Shown here: positions 17,339 through 26,378 of the stretch, one piece after another | Layout: each line of letters begins with the position of its first letter | Position numbering within the stretch: the stretch's first letter is position 1 | From: Chroococcidiopsidaceae cyanobacterium CP_BM_ER_R8_30 | GTDB taxonomy: Bacteria; Cyanobacteriota; Cyanobacteriia; Cyanobacteriales; Chroococcidiopsidaceae | Assembly: GCA_019244235.1 (NCBI GenBank) | Contig: JAFASY010000042.1 | Span: 1-41,716, forward strand | Length of the DNA stretch: 41,716 nucleotides | Reading direction: 5' to 3' | Made by a program: the position numbers and the translations under genes | The notes under the pieces: model-generated | What the model saw: the letters and a program-made list of their open reading frames with translations, nothing else | The model's database searches: none | Told to the model about the DNA's origin: nothing

Positions 17339-17728
17339 CGAGTGGGAGAATCGCCAACCGTATTCTGTTTATAAGTGGGCTTTAAACCCCAACTGAGGTT
17401 AAGAGCATTATTTCTTTACCTTCTGTCCTTGCTTTGTAAAGTTTTGTCAAGAGATATCTAAAGATCTTGCTTTGGCTATCAGGAAAAATTGATAATTGAT
17501 TCTGACTGGCTGCGGGTGCTAGTTCCCTGAGGGAAAGACTGATATGACGTCTGCACCTAGAGGCAAGGGCTCTCAAGTTGGAAGTCAGATTCTTGGCTCT
17601 TGTCAACCTAAATGGGTTGCAAGGCAGAAACTGAGTCGGTCAATCAGGTCTCGATGAAAGGTTAATATTTTGCCCTAATATTTAAGGGTGGCAGTCAGGT
17701 TCTTTAGAGCAACGCCAGGAGAATTGAG
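17339..17728. other. Gene-free stretch before the repeat-rich hypothetical gene
   Basis: No credible gene. Two small symmetric elements are present: a 16-bp palindrome with one mismatch at 17376-17391 (TGGGC TTTAAA CCCCA) and a TTCCC/GGGAA hairpin at 17523-17535. A good ribosome site, CAGGAGAA, precedes the ATG at 17729. Confidence 0.4.
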
Positions 17729-18403
17729 ATGCTCGATTTTATCAAAAACTTATTCAATGGGATTTTATCTTTCTTTGCTAGCCTTTTCAGCGGCTTTGCT
17801 AAGCTTACTGGTGGCAAGAAGTCGCAGGAAGGCCAACCCAATAACCAAGCAGCTATAAAACCAGCAACTTCTAAGAAGGGGAAAACTAAGGGCTACTTTA
17901 TGGAACTGGATGAAGAAGCTGAGGCTAATGGTAGTCAGCTCATATCTAGCTCTGTAGCTACGGTTAAATCAGCGACTAAGGAGCTAGCCAAGGCTGCGGA
18001 ACCTGTAGCTGCTAAAGTAACAGCAGCAACTCAGGAGCTAGCTAAGACTGCGGAATCTGTAGCTAATAAACCAGCCAAAGAGCCAGCCAAGGCTGCGGAA
18101 TCTGTAGCTAATAAACCAGCCAAAGAGCCAGCCAAGACTTCAGAACCTAAAGGTGCAAAGTCAGCAGGTAAAGTACAGCTTAAACCAGACGAAGTGGAAC
18201 TAGTTCAGACTGCTGAGGGTGTTAAAGTTGAACCTGCTAAACCAGCAAAAGCACCAGTTAGCCCAAATGGTCAGGCTCACGCTGAAACCACATTTGCGCC
18301 TAAGTATCTCATCCCATCCAATAGTTCTAACAGCCGTCGCCGCCCTGGTCCAAATATGAACCCCTTCCTAGATATGGCGCGCCAGGTTAATGCTCGTGGC
18401 TAA
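17729..18403 (+). CDS. Cyanobacterial hypothetical protein with Ala/Lys repeats
   Basis: The 224-aa product begins with an amphipathic or hydrophobic stretch of about 28 residues (MLDFIKNLFNGILSFFASLF) that may bind membrane. The middle is a low-complexity Ala/Lys/Glu/Pro region with a 15-residue repeat (AESVANKPAKEPAK twice). The C-terminus, about 190-224, is Arg/Pro/Asn-rich and ends RRRPGPNMNPFLDMARQVNA, which looks conserved rather than random. No enzymatic motif is present. The repeat is also exact at DNA level: two 44-nt copies at 18048-18091 and 18093-18136. It converges on rsmE with a 4-bp stop overlap (CTAA). Function unknown. Confidence 0.75.
   Translation: MLDFIKNLFNGILSFFASLFSGFAKLTGGKKSQEGQPNNQAAIKPATSKKGKTKGYFMELDEEAEANGSQLISSSVATVKSATKELAKAAEPVAAKVTAATQELAKTAESVANKPAKEPAKAAESVANKPAKEPAKTSEPKGAKSAGKVQLKPDEVELVQTAEGVKVEPAKPAKAPVSPNGQAHAETTFAPKYLIPSNSSNSRRRPGPNMNPFLDMARQVNARG
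18048..18136 (+). repeat. 45-bp tandem repeat inside a coding region
   Basis: Two identical 44-nt copies with a 45-bp period keep the reading frame and encode two copies of a 15-residue Ala/Lys unit. Perfect DNA identity suggests a recent duplication that may vary in copy number between strains. A more diverged unit precedes them at about 17990-18040. Confidence 0.85.
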
Positions 18404-19131
18404 TCGCACTCCAGTGCAGCCATTGCTAAGGATAGGGCAACGATGGGCGCTGTAACTGCGCGAAGGATGCGACGACCTAAGGAAACAGGTTGAAACCCAG
18501 TGTTGATCGCATCCTCTATTTCTGAGTCAGTCCATCCTCCTTCTGGACCAGTAGCAATAGTCACAGCGTTTAAGTCCGTAGTTGAAATGGTGGCACTCAA
18601 GTGATTCAGGAAGTGAGGGTAGGTGCCGCGAGCAACACAAAGATATCGGTGGGAAGTCTCATCAGCAAGACTGTTGCGAAAAGGGACTGGAGCTAGAATG
18701 GTGGGCACGATTTGGCGTTCTGATTGCTCAGCAGCTTCTTGGGCAATCCGTTGCCAGCGCCCTAGTTTCTGGGGACTAGGTGAGGGTATTGTGTGATCGC
18801 TGAGTACTGGCTTGATGCAAGTCGCGCCCAATTCAGTGCAGCAGCGCACTACTTCATCAAATCCATTGCCCTTGGGCAGCGCTACTATCAGTGTGATAGA
18901 TATGGGCAGCTCATTTTGTACAGAAATTTGCTCTAGAATTTGTGCCTCTGTATTCTCTAGTTTGACCATCCACCAATGTCCCAGCCCATCCATTGCAATG
19001 AAGTGATCGCCACTCCGCAACCGCAGGACATGGCTGAGATAATGTTGTTGTTGGGGTGTTAGGTTAATTGCCTCCTTCTGGAATTGGGAGGGGGCAATGA
19101 CTAGTCTTTGCAGTTGGGCTGTTTGCTTCAA
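18400..19131 (-). CDS. rsmE: 16S rRNA (uracil-1498-N3)-methyltransferase
   Basis: RsmE uses AdoMet to methylate N3 of U1498 in 16S rRNA. The 243-aa protein has the N-terminal PUA-like part (QQHYLSHVLRLRSGDHF) and a C-terminal SPOUT knot with IATGPEGGWTDSEI and SLGRRILRAVTAPI, the family signatures. It starts with TTG at 19131, one base after the sir stop, so translation probably depends on the sir mRNA. The linkage with sir has no obvious functional reason. Confidence 0.92.
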   Translation of the reverse strand: MKQTAQLQRLVIAPSQFQKEAINLTPQQQHYLSHVLRLRSGDHFIAMDGLGHWWMVKLENTEAQILEQISVQNELPISITLIVALPKGNGFDEVVRCCTELGATCIKPVLSDHTIPSPSPQKLGRWQRIAQEAAEQSERQIVPTILAPVPFRNSLADETSHRYLCVARGTYPHFLNHLSATISTTDLNAVTIATGPEGGWTDSEIEDAINTGFQPVSLGRRILRAVTAPIVALSLAMAALECD

Positions 19132-19132
19132 A

Positions 19133-21097
19133 CTACGACTCTAAATATGCTTCTAACGCCTCATTGACTAGTTGAGTAACTGGTTTACCTTGGCTAAGGG
19201 CAACTTCCTTTAACCGTTCATAAACTCCATCCTGAATGCTAACTCGACGACGTGCTTTGGCAGCAGTAGTCACAGGTTCTGAGTTTGTCACTAGAGCGTT
19301 GCTGTTATTTGTTGCCTCTACATAAGCTGTCGAGTCTGACTGGTATTCAGCTACAAATTGCTGGACGGCTTCTAGCCCTACGCGGTGATAAAAGTCACCA
19401 AACTTTTCGTCTAATTTGCGGGATTTTTTGAAGTAAACGAATATGGGCTCTAGTGTTGCCTCTAGTTCATTGATGTGCATCTTGTCTATATAAGTTTCTG
19501 CTAGTCTAGTTTGGTTAGCTGAACCACCTAGCCAAACTTGATAAGTATCTGGACCACTACCAACAAACCCAAGTTCTGCCATGTACGGTCTAGCACAACC
19601 GTTTGGACAGCCAGTCATCCGCACACCAAAGTATTCTTGCTCTAAGCCAACTTTGTCTAGTAGGGTCTCTATCCGTTTCAGAACGCTGGGCATGACTCGT
19701 TCAGATTCTGTTGTTGCTAAACCACAAGTTGGTAGGGCTGGGCAAGCCATTGAGTACCGCACTAGGGGATTGAGGGCTTCTGGATCGGCTTGAACGCCAT
19801 ACTGGTTTAGGAGCTGCTCAATTTTCTGCTTTTGCTCAGGTGCAATGTCATAGAAGATTAAGTTCTGGTGCGGTGTAAGGCGGATAGGTAGGGCAAATTG
19901 CTGCACAATCTCCCTTAGCACTGTTCTTAGCTTCCAAGAGCCTTCGTCCTTAATCCGACCATTTTCAATAGAAATGCCCAAGAAGAGTTTTCCGTCTCCT
20001 TGTTCTTGCCAACCCAAAAAGTCTTTGTACTTAAATTCTGGTAGGGGTTTGAAGGGTTCTAGTGGTTTACCAAAGTATTCCTCTACCATGGAGTGGAATT
20101 TGTCAATCCCCCAATCGTGAATCAAGTACTTCAAGCGAGCACGACGTCGATCTGTGCGATCGCCATAGTCTCGTTGAGTGGCGACAATCGCCTTGACCAT
20201 GTCGTAGACTTCTGCCTGTGGCACATAGCAAATTGGGTCAGCTAAACGGGCAAAGGTTTCCTCTTTATTGTGGGTGCGACCTAGTCCGCCACCAGCAAAG
20301 ACGTTGAACCCTTCTAGCTTTTGATCATTAACGATTGCAACTAACGCAAGATCTTGGGAATAGAGATCTACTGAGTTATCTTCTGGCACAGTTACAGCAC
20401 ACTTAAACTTGCGGGGCATGTAGTGACTGCCGTAGATTGGTTCTTCACCAGAGTGAAAAATGGTTCCTGTGCCGTTACGTTGCCTTGCTGCTACGAGAGC
20501 TGGATTTTCTTCGACGCTAATTGCCTTCTCCCCATCCAGCCAGATCTCGTAGTAAGCACCTGTCTGAGGCGATAGCAATTGAGCAATGTTATTGGCATAC
20601 TCCCAAGCGTATTGATACTCTGGTTTATTTTTAAATGGAGCTGGGGGAGCCATGACGTTGCGGTTGAGGTCGCCGCAAGCTCCGAGCGTCGAACCCATGT
20701 TTTTGATGATAGCGGCAATTGCGGCTTTGAGATTCCGTTTTAAAATCCCGTGCAGTTGAAAGCCCTGTCTAGTAGTGACTCGCAACGTCTGATTGCCATA
20801 TTCCTCTGCTAAGCGATCTAACGTGAGGTAGAGTTGCGGTGGTACAAAGCCACCCGGACTTTTTGTCCGAATCATGAATTGGTAGTCTTTTTCCTGCCCC
20901 TTAACCCGATTGTCCCGGTTGTCCTGCTGGTAGGAACCGTGAAATTTCAGAATTTGAGTTGCATCTTCTGTGAAGTGATTTGTGTCCTGTAAAATTTCTG
21001 TGGCTACAGGCTCGCGTAAAAAGTTACTTTTTTCTTTCAAACCTTCTACTTTGGAAGGTTTACGGGTAGCGGGAGCAGGAGTTAAAGATTTATCCAT
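19133..21097 (-). CDS. sir: Ferredoxin-sulfite reductase with C-terminal RHH-like extension
   Basis: Sir reduces sulfite to sulfide with six electrons from ferredoxin, using siroheme and a [4Fe-4S] cluster. Cluster ligands are visible as [10 protein letters not shown] and [18 protein letters not shown]. The siroheme region includes [27 protein letters not shown] and the [14 protein letters not shown] stretch. I chose the ATG at 21097 (654 aa), which fits the family N-terminus; an ATG at 21130 would add 11 residues. After the reductase fold there is a Ser/Thr/Asn-rich linker, and the last 40 residues ([20 protein letters not shown] onward) resemble a ribbon-helix-helix DNA-binding unit. Nitrite reductase is the alternative family, but length and context favour sulfite. 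rsmE follows in the same unit. Confidence 0.9.
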   Translation of the reverse strand: MDKSLTPAPATRKPSKVEGLKEKSNFLREPVATEILQDTNHFTEDATQILKFHGSYQQDNRDNRVKGQEKDYQFMIRTKSPGGFVPPQLYLTLDRLAEEYGNQTLRVTTRQGFQLHGILKRNLKAAIAAIIKNMGSTLGACGDLNRNVMAPPAPFKNKPEYQYAWEYANNIAQLLSPQTGAYYEIWLDGEKAISVEENPALVAARQRNGTGTIFHSGEEPIYGSHYMPRKFKCAVTVPEDNSVDLYSQDLALVAIVNDQKLEGFNVFAGGGLGRTHNKEETFARLADPICYVPQAEVYDMVKAIVATQRDYGDRTDRRRARLKYLIHDWGIDKFHSMVEEYFGKPLEPFKPLPEFKYKDFLGWQEQGDGKLFLGISIENGRIKDEGSWKLRTVLREIVQQFALPIRLTPHQNLIFYDIAPEQKQKIEQLLNQYGVQADPEALNPLVRYSMACPALPTCGLATTESERVMPSVLKRIETLLDKVGLEQEYFGVRMTGCPNGCARPYMAELGFVGSGPDTYQVWLGGSANQTRLAETYIDKMHINELEATLEPIFVYFKKSRKLDEKFGDFYHRVGLEAVQQFVAEYQSDSTAYVEATNNSNALVTNSEPVTTAAKARRRVSIQDGVYERLKEVALSQGKPVTQLVNEALEAYLES

Positions 21098-21289
21098 AGG
21101 ATTCTGTACTAAAGAATGCGGACAATGCATCTATCGCCCGCCGCTCAATCACCAGCAATTCGGTCGATATTACGATAATTTACCCGATCCTAACATGACT
21201 ACAGTCTGATATGAGTCTACCCTTACATCTCCCTGACCTCTTTTTTCCCTTAACAGCTGCCAATGAGGTACAAGTCGTCTTCACTTCCC

Positions 21290-21358
21290 CAGCTCTCTTA
21301 CTCTTCCTCAGCTTCCCCCGCTCTCTTAGTCTCCCCCAGCTCCCCCCGCTCTCTTCCT
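21290..21358. repeat. Polypyrimidine/polypurine short repeat at the end of the glycosylase gene
   Basis: Units of CAGCT(C/T)CCC and CGCTCTCTT recur several times on the plus strand. They cover the last codons of the glycosylase gene and the start of the spacer before sir. It resembles the GA-rich interspersed repeats of cyanobacterial intergenic DNA. Confidence 0.6.
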
Positions 21359-22044
21359 TGACGGATTTCATCTAGCTTTGCTCGCACCGCCTGAATATCC
21401 TGCCACATCAACCATTTAGGGCTGCCCTGTTCGCGAGAGGGATTCCGCAGGAGATACGCTGGGTGGAAAATTGGCATACATTGACGTCCTTCCCACTCAG
21501 TCCAAGTCCCGCGAAGTTTGGTAATACTCCGCTTATCTCCGGTTAAACTTTTAAGCGCTGTTGCACCAGTTAACAGAATAATTTTGGGATCAACTAGACG
21601 AATCTGCTCTAAGATGTAGGGTTTGCAAGCCGTAGTTTCTTCAGTGGTGGGAGTACGGTTGTTAGGCGGGCGACACTTGATAATGTTACAGATGTAAATA
21701 TCTTGTTGACTATCAAGCTTGACCGATGCCAAGATCCTTTCTAGCAGTTCCCCAGCTCTGCCCACAAACGGCAACCCTGTTTCATCTTCATTTTGACCAG
21801 GTGCTTCTCCTACAATCATGATTGGTGCCTGTAGGTTGCCACGTCCGACGACGGCATGAGTCCGACTCTCTCCCAATCCACAGCGATGGCACTGGTTACA
21901 ATGCTGAGCTAACTCAGTCATTGTGTGATATGTGCCAGCAGGAATGGAAATTTTGGCATCTGTCGGAATCAAATCTGGTTTCGATACCGCTGGCGGCTCA
22001 ACAGTTGAGCTGTCAAAGAGGCTGAGTTGGTCATCGCTGGTCAT
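21298..22044 (-). CDS. Uracil-DNA glycosylase, family 4 (iron-sulfur)
   Basis: This enzyme removes uracil from DNA as the first step of base-excision repair. Family-4 marks in 248 aa are CNQCHRCGLG (Cys 49, 52, 55), the pair in IIKCRPPNNRTP and TACKPYILEQ for the [4Fe-4S] cluster, motif A GEAPGQNEDETGLPFVGRAG (near 88) and the later motif IFHPAYLLRNP. The last 20 or so residues (RQGRERGELGETKRAGEAEE) lie in a polypurine repeat and are not part of the fold. ATG at 22044 leads into a disordered-looking segment containing LSLFDSS. Confidence 0.9.
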   Translation of the reverse strand: MTSDDQLSLFDSSTVEPPAVSKPDLIPTDAKISIPAGTYHTMTELAQHCNQCHRCGLGESRTHAVVGRGNLQAPIMIVGEAPGQNEDETGLPFVGRAGELLERILASVKLDSQQDIYICNIIKCRPPNNRTPTTEETTACKPYILEQIRLVDPKIILLTGATALKSLTGDKRSITKLRGTWTEWEGRQCMPIFHPAYLLRNPSREQGSPKWLMWQDIQAVRAKLDEIRQGRERGELGETKRAGEAEEE

Positions 22045-22400
22045 GAGCGGAATTGGAAATAGAGAGTAAGGGGATAGACTGAGGTAGACTTTACCAGCCT
22101 GATTCCCTAATTTTAAAGCAAATTTAAACCAGGAATTTCTATCCTTTCAGTGCAGTCTCTACTTCCTTGGCCTTTGTTAACAATCAGTCTCTAATAATAC
22201 AGCAGCGTTTGGACTGTAGCTAATACTTCTACTAACTCATCAAATGCCATTTTGCTCTATCAGGGGTTGTAGAACTGTAAGTTTTATTTCAAGGCAGCAG
22301 CTTGTATTACACAATGTGCAACAATGCCTGAAAGCTCCGGTGGCCCGTAGTTTCACAAAGATATCAATATGTAGTCTACGAACATTAAGAGGCAAGCTTC
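22045..22400. other. Spacer between glycosylase and radical SAM genes
   Basis: A 356-bp divergent spacer. A 76-codon Cys-containing ORF begins at 22244 but runs into the radical SAM gene in another frame and has no good ribosome site, so I do not call it. AAGAGG lies about 9 nt before the ATG at 22401. No clear operator or fold was seen. Confidence 0.35.
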
Positions 22401-23474
22401 ATGGAATTATCGACTTTGTCCAGGCTGGGAGTAAAGCATGCCCAAAATGCAGCAGCGGAAACGATTTACCGTAGTATCGGCTACGATATCACTCAGCCAG
22501 TCACTTTTTATGGGATTATTAACGAGCATTGTAACGTCAAATGCCGACAATGCGAGTATTGGCGGTTCAAGCACTACAAAGAGGAGATGACTATTGAAGA
22601 GTGGCAGAACGCCCTACTAAGCATTAAAGAATTTGTGGGTAAGTTCTCCATAAACTTTAGTGGTGGAGAACCATTTATCAAAAAAGACTTTGTAGATCTG
22701 CTTGCTTTTTGTCATCAAAATGACATTCTAAGCGGCGTGACGACTAATGGTTCTTGCATGACGAGAGAGAATGCAGCAAGGACTGTGGCAGCGCACCCTT
22801 TCAATGTCAATATCTCAGTGGATGGACCCAATGCAGAACTTCATGATTACCTGCGTGGTTCCCCAGGATTATTTGCCAAGCTTTCTAACGGTATTAGATA
22901 TTTGCGTGAGGAAAGCCAAAAACAGGGTGTGCAGTTTCCTATCATCGTTAAGCCAACTATCAACAGACTAAATTTCCGCCTGTTGCCCCAAATAGTTGAG
23001 TGGGCTCAAGAAATTGGTGCCACAACTATCAACTTCCAACCAACCTACCGTTGGACAAGAGAAACATATGAAGAGCTCTGGATAGAAGAAGAAGAACACG
23101 AGGCATTAGAGCAGGTTCTTGAGCACTTAATTGAAATGAAGAAAAACGGTGCTCCAATTATGAACAGTGATGAAGTTCTCCGACTAATGTTGCCTCACTT
23201 CCGTGAAGAAAAAGCTCCTGCTAAATCTCGTCCCTGTAGAGTCGGGCTCCGGAATTTCTGGATAGATACCCGTGGAGATGTGAAACTCTGTGATGAATAT
23301 CCGGTCATTGGTAACATCAAACACCAAAGTGCCCGAGAAATCTGGTATGGGGAAAAGGCAGAAGCAGTTCGCCGACAGACCTTAGCATGCGGTAAACTTT
23401 GTCTCATTACCTGTGTGTCACAAAAAACACTTATGGATAAGGTCACGATGGGGCTGAAGCTGCTAAAGAATTGA
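22401..23474 (+). CDS. Radical SAM protein with SPASM-like C-terminus
   Basis: The 357-aa protein has the radical SAM cluster motif CNVKCRQC (CxxxCxxC, near residue 49), followed by NFSGGEPFIKKDF (the GGE AdoMet contact), TTNGS and NISVDGPNAELHDYLRG, all in family order. The C-terminus has further cysteines: CRVG, KLCDEY, and a cluster ending CGKLCLITC. This is a SPASM/twitch-like auxiliary cluster region, as in peptide- or sugar-modifying enzymes. No precursor peptide or partner gene is visible beside it, and the substrate is unknown. It stands alone between a 356-bp leader and the convergent aldehyde dehydrogenase gene. Confidence 0.85.
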   Translation: MELSTLSRLGVKHAQNAAAETIYRSIGYDITQPVTFYGIINEHCNVKCRQCEYWRFKHYKEEMTIEEWQNALLSIKEFVGKFSINFSGGEPFIKKDFVDLLAFCHQNDILSGVTTNGSCMTRENAARTVAAHPFNVNISVDGPNAELHDYLRGSPGLFAKLSNGIRYLREESQKQGVQFPIIVKPTINRLNFRLLPQIVEWAQEIGATTINFQPTYRWTRETYEELWIEEEEHEALEQVLEHLIEMKKNGAPIMNSDEVLRLMLPHFREEKAPAKSRPCRVGLRNFWIDTRGDVKLCDEYPVIGNIKHQSAREIWYGEKAEAVRRQTLACGKLCLITCVSQKTLMDKVTMGLKLLKN

Positions 23475-23636
23475 AATCAAAATATCACGCTTCCAATTAG
23501 CCGACTGAAAAACCCAAATCCAAGCTTTTCTAGTTCAAGAGGTTGTTTGTTGCATTTATTTCAGAAATTGAATGGGTTGTGCAACGGCGATCTCAGCTTG
23601 GCTAACAATTACTTCCGTTCGAAGTATAGAGGGAGA

Positions 23637-25028
23637 TTAATTTAGACCGAAAATTCGTTTGAGTAGAGGTAATTTGCCTTTGTAGGGAGCGTATCGAATG
23701 TTTGGATCAAAAAGGAAGGACTTTTTCAATACGCTTTTGTGATGGGAAAAGGTATCAAAGCTAGCTTTACCGTGATAGCTTCCTATACCGCTATTGCCAA
23801 CACCTCCAAATGGTAAAGATGGCACAATCGCTTGCATGATTGTGTCATTTATCGTAATACTGCCAGATGAGGTTTCCTGTAAAACTCGCTCTTGCAGCTT
23901 TTGATTGCGAGAAAAGAAGTATAGTGTCAGAGGTTTTGGTCTAGCGTTGACTGTGGCAATCGCCTCTGTAATTTCAGCATATTCAACTACAGGTAAAATT
24001 GGTCCAAATATTTCCTCCTGCATCACTGGCTCTTCCCAGGAAACTCGATCGATTATAGTGGGAGCAATGTAACAGCTAGCTGCGTCAGTTTCTCCACCTG
24101 TTATCATTTCACCAGCTTGTAGCAATCCAACCAGTCGATTGAAGTGTTTTTGATTAATAATTCTGGCATAGTCAGGGCTAGTAGCTGGGTGATCGCCATA
24201 AAATTCACGAATATGTTTTTTGAGACTATTTAACAGTTCCTTTTTAACGGCTCTATTAACTAGAAGATAGTCTGGAGCAAGACAAGTTTGACCTGCATTG
24301 AGGAACTTTCCCCAGGCAATTCGTCTAGCAGTGTATTCAATATTAATGTCAGCATCTACAATACAGGGACTCTTACCACCTAGCTCCAGAGTCACAGGTG
24401 TTAAATTTTTTGCTGCCGCTGCCATGACAATTTTGCCAATTGGCTCGCTCCCAGTGAAAAAGATGTGATCAAACTTTTGCCCTAATATTTGTTGGCTAGT
24501 TTCTACATCTCCTTCTATAACTGTAATATAGGCTGGATTGAAGTGCTTTTGGACAATATCAGCGACCAGATGAGAGGTATGAGGGGCAAGTTCCGAAGGT
24601 TTAAGGACAGCACAGTTTCCAGCTGCGATCGCTCCTACTGAAGGTGAAATCATGAGTTGAAATGGATAGTTCCAAGCACCGATGATTAGCACAACTCCTA
24701 GGGGTTCTGGATAAATTTTCGCTCTTGCGGGAAATTGTTCAATGGGAATTTGAGCTGGCTTAGGTTTAGTCCAAGATTTGATATGTTTAATCGCATAATC
24801 AATCTCTCGGAATACAATCAGTTCTGTGCCATAAGCCTCAAATTCCGGTTTATTTAAATCCCTCTTTAAAGCATCTACGATATCTGACTGATGCTCAGCA
24901 ATTGCTCGTTTTAGAGTTCTTAATTGTGCCACCCGAAAAGCAACATCTTTAGTTACACCAGTACAAAAAAAGTCACGTTGCTGCTGCACAATATCTGCAG
25001 CATTCTCCCCATCACCCCATCTACTCAT
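23637..25028 (-). CDS. Aldehyde dehydrogenase (ALDH3-like; fatty or apocarotenoid aldehydes likely)
   Basis: A 463-aa ALDH3-type enzyme. The general-base Glu lies in TLELGGKSP (near 216) and the catalytic Cys in NAGQTCLAPDYLLV (near 249). QEEIFGPILPVV and PFGGVGNSGIGSYHGKASF are the C-terminal family motifs, followed by SHHKSVLKKSF. In cyanobacteria this subgroup oxidises long-chain aldehydes and apocarotenals to acids; that substrate range is an inference from family. It starts 24 bp after the upstream response regulator-kinase gene, so the two are likely cotranscribed. Confidence 0.87.
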   Translation of the reverse strand: MSRWGDGENAADIVQQQRDFFCTGVTKDVAFRVAQLRTLKRAIAEHQSDIVDALKRDLNKPEFEAYGTELIVFREIDYAIKHIKSWTKPKPAQIPIEQFPARAKIYPEPLGVVLIIGAWNYPFQLMISPSVGAIAAGNCAVLKPSELAPHTSHLVADIVQKHFNPAYITVIEGDVETSQQILGQKFDHIFFTGSEPIGKIVMAAAAKNLTPVTLELGGKSPCIVDADINIEYTARRIAWGKFLNAGQTCLAPDYLLVNRAVKKELLNSLKKHIREFYGDHPATSPDYARIINQKHFNRLVGLLQAGEMITGGETDAASCYIAPTIIDRVSWEEPVMQEEIFGPILPVVEYAEITEAIATVNARPKPLTLYFFSRNQKLQERVLQETSSGSITINDTIMQAIVPSLPFGGVGNSGIGSYHGKASFDTFSHHKSVLKKSFLFDPNIRYAPYKGKLPLLKRIFGLN

Positions 25029-25052
25029 CTCTGCATCTCCCTAGCCAGCATC

Positions 25053-26198
25053 CTATTCAGACTGTACAGGTAGACGCACAGTGAACACACTACCTCTACC
25101 AAATTGAGATTTGACCTCAATCGCGCCTTGATGAGCTTCCACAATTCGACGGGATAGGTACAGCCCCAAACCGCTGCCGGAACGCTTATGGCTGCCACGG
25201 CGAAATCTCTCAAATAAACTGGCTTGCTCCTCAAGTGGAATACCTATGCCTGAATCCTCTATCTCAATCGCAATACCACAGCCAGCTTGTTGCTGCGAGC
25301 GATCGTCAATTGCCGGAGCAGTAGTTGGGATTAGGCGGATAATAACTGAGCCAGCGTCGGTAAATTTGATGGCATTTCCTACCAAGTTAGTAAATAGCCG
25401 ATGCAGTTCTAATCGATCGCCTCTGACTGAGCGCTTTGCTGCTGGCAAAGCTTTGTATTCTCTAAGATCCAGTCGCAGTAATAGCCCTTTTTCCTGAGAT
25501 AAGGGTGTCAGTTCTTTAACAACCTCTTCTAACAAATCTTGTAAATCAACTGGCGTGAAAGTCAGGGTTTTGCGACCAGCTTCAAAGCGGTAGACTTCGA
25601 GTAACGTATTAACCATCGACAGTAAGTTAATGTTACTGCGAGCCATTGTGGCGAGCGCTTCTTGCATTGTCGGCGAGAGTTCTCCCAAAGCTCCTTGCTG
25701 AAACAGATTCAGCATTCGATCTGCCGCAATTAGGGGGGTGCGCAAATCATGAGTGAGGCGGGAGACGAAATCTTCTCGTTGACGAGCAATTTGGTCGCGT
25801 TCATCTACACTGTGTTTGAGTCGTAGCAATGAGCGGACTCGCGCTAGCAATTCATCGACTTCAACAGGTTTACGGATGAAATCATCCGCACCCATATCTA
25901 ACCCCTGCGCCACACTAGGCGAGTCATGGGCAGTGATAAGTAGAATCGGAATAAATGGCAAATTGGCGTTCTTACGGATGCGCTCAGTGACTTCAAAGCC
26001 ATCCATCACGGGCATCATGACATCTAGCAATATTAGATCGGGCGGAGACTGTTCAACTTGCGCCAGGGCAGAAGGACCATCCTCCGCTGTACTTATTGTG
26101 TAACCTTCTTCTTCTAAAATAGTCTGGACAAGGAACACATTGTCAGGAGAATCATCTACAACAAGGACATGGTCAGATTGAGACAATTGCACACTCAT
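25053..26198 (-). CDS. Response regulator-histidine kinase fusion
   Basis: A soluble 381-aa signalling protein. The receiver domain comes first (residues 8-125: VVDDSPDN, acceptor D59 in LILLDVMMPVMDG, K110 in FIRKP). The dimerisation/phosphotransfer helix follows with H150 in RLTHDLRTPL, then the ATPase domain with LFTNLVGNAIKFTD (N box), EIEDSGIGIP (G1) and GSGLGLYLSRRIVEAHQG (G2). There is no membrane or sensory domain, so input probably arrives by phosphate on D59 or from a partner kinase. Downstream, 24 bp away, is the aldehyde dehydrogenase gene, perhaps its target or a passenger. Confidence 0.92.
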   Translation of the reverse strand: MSVQLSQSDHVLVVDDSPDNVFLVQTILEEEGYTISTAEDGPSALAQVEQSPPDLILLDVMMPVMDGFEVTERIRKNANLPFIPILLITAHDSPSVAQGLDMGADDFIRKPVEVDELLARVRSLLRLKHSVDERDQIARQREDFVSRLTHDLRTPLIAADRMLNLFQQGALGELSPTMQEALATMARSNINLLSMVNTLLEVYRFEAGRKTLTFTPVDLQDLLEEVVKELTPLSQEKGLLLRLDLREYKALPAAKRSVRGDRLELHRLFTNLVGNAIKFTDAGSVIIRLIPTTAPAIDDRSQQQAGCGIAIEIEDSGIGIPLEEQASLFERFRRGSHKRSGSGLGLYLSRRIVEAHQGAIEVKSQFGRGSVFTVRLPVQSE

Positions 26199-26378
26199 GG
26201 AGTTGAAAGCTATACAGTGCTATTTAATTCTTTATTAGGAATTAGTGTCTGTATCATTCTTCCCTTTGAGTACACAACAAACCTCCTACCCGCGGGGGAT
26301 TCTTTATTTGAAAGTTTCCTTCAAGTTTCTATTGCCCCTAAAAACAACATATCAGCTGTATCATCAATAACAAAAATT

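Noticed and set aside
17382-17606. 74-codon minus-strand ORF after the VOC gene
   Set aside because: Basic, low-quality composition, no ribosome site, no recognisable motif.
22244-22474. 76-codon Cys-containing ORF before the radical SAM gene, tempting as a precursor peptide
   Set aside because: Runs into the radical SAM gene in another frame, has no ribosome site, and its composition looks random.
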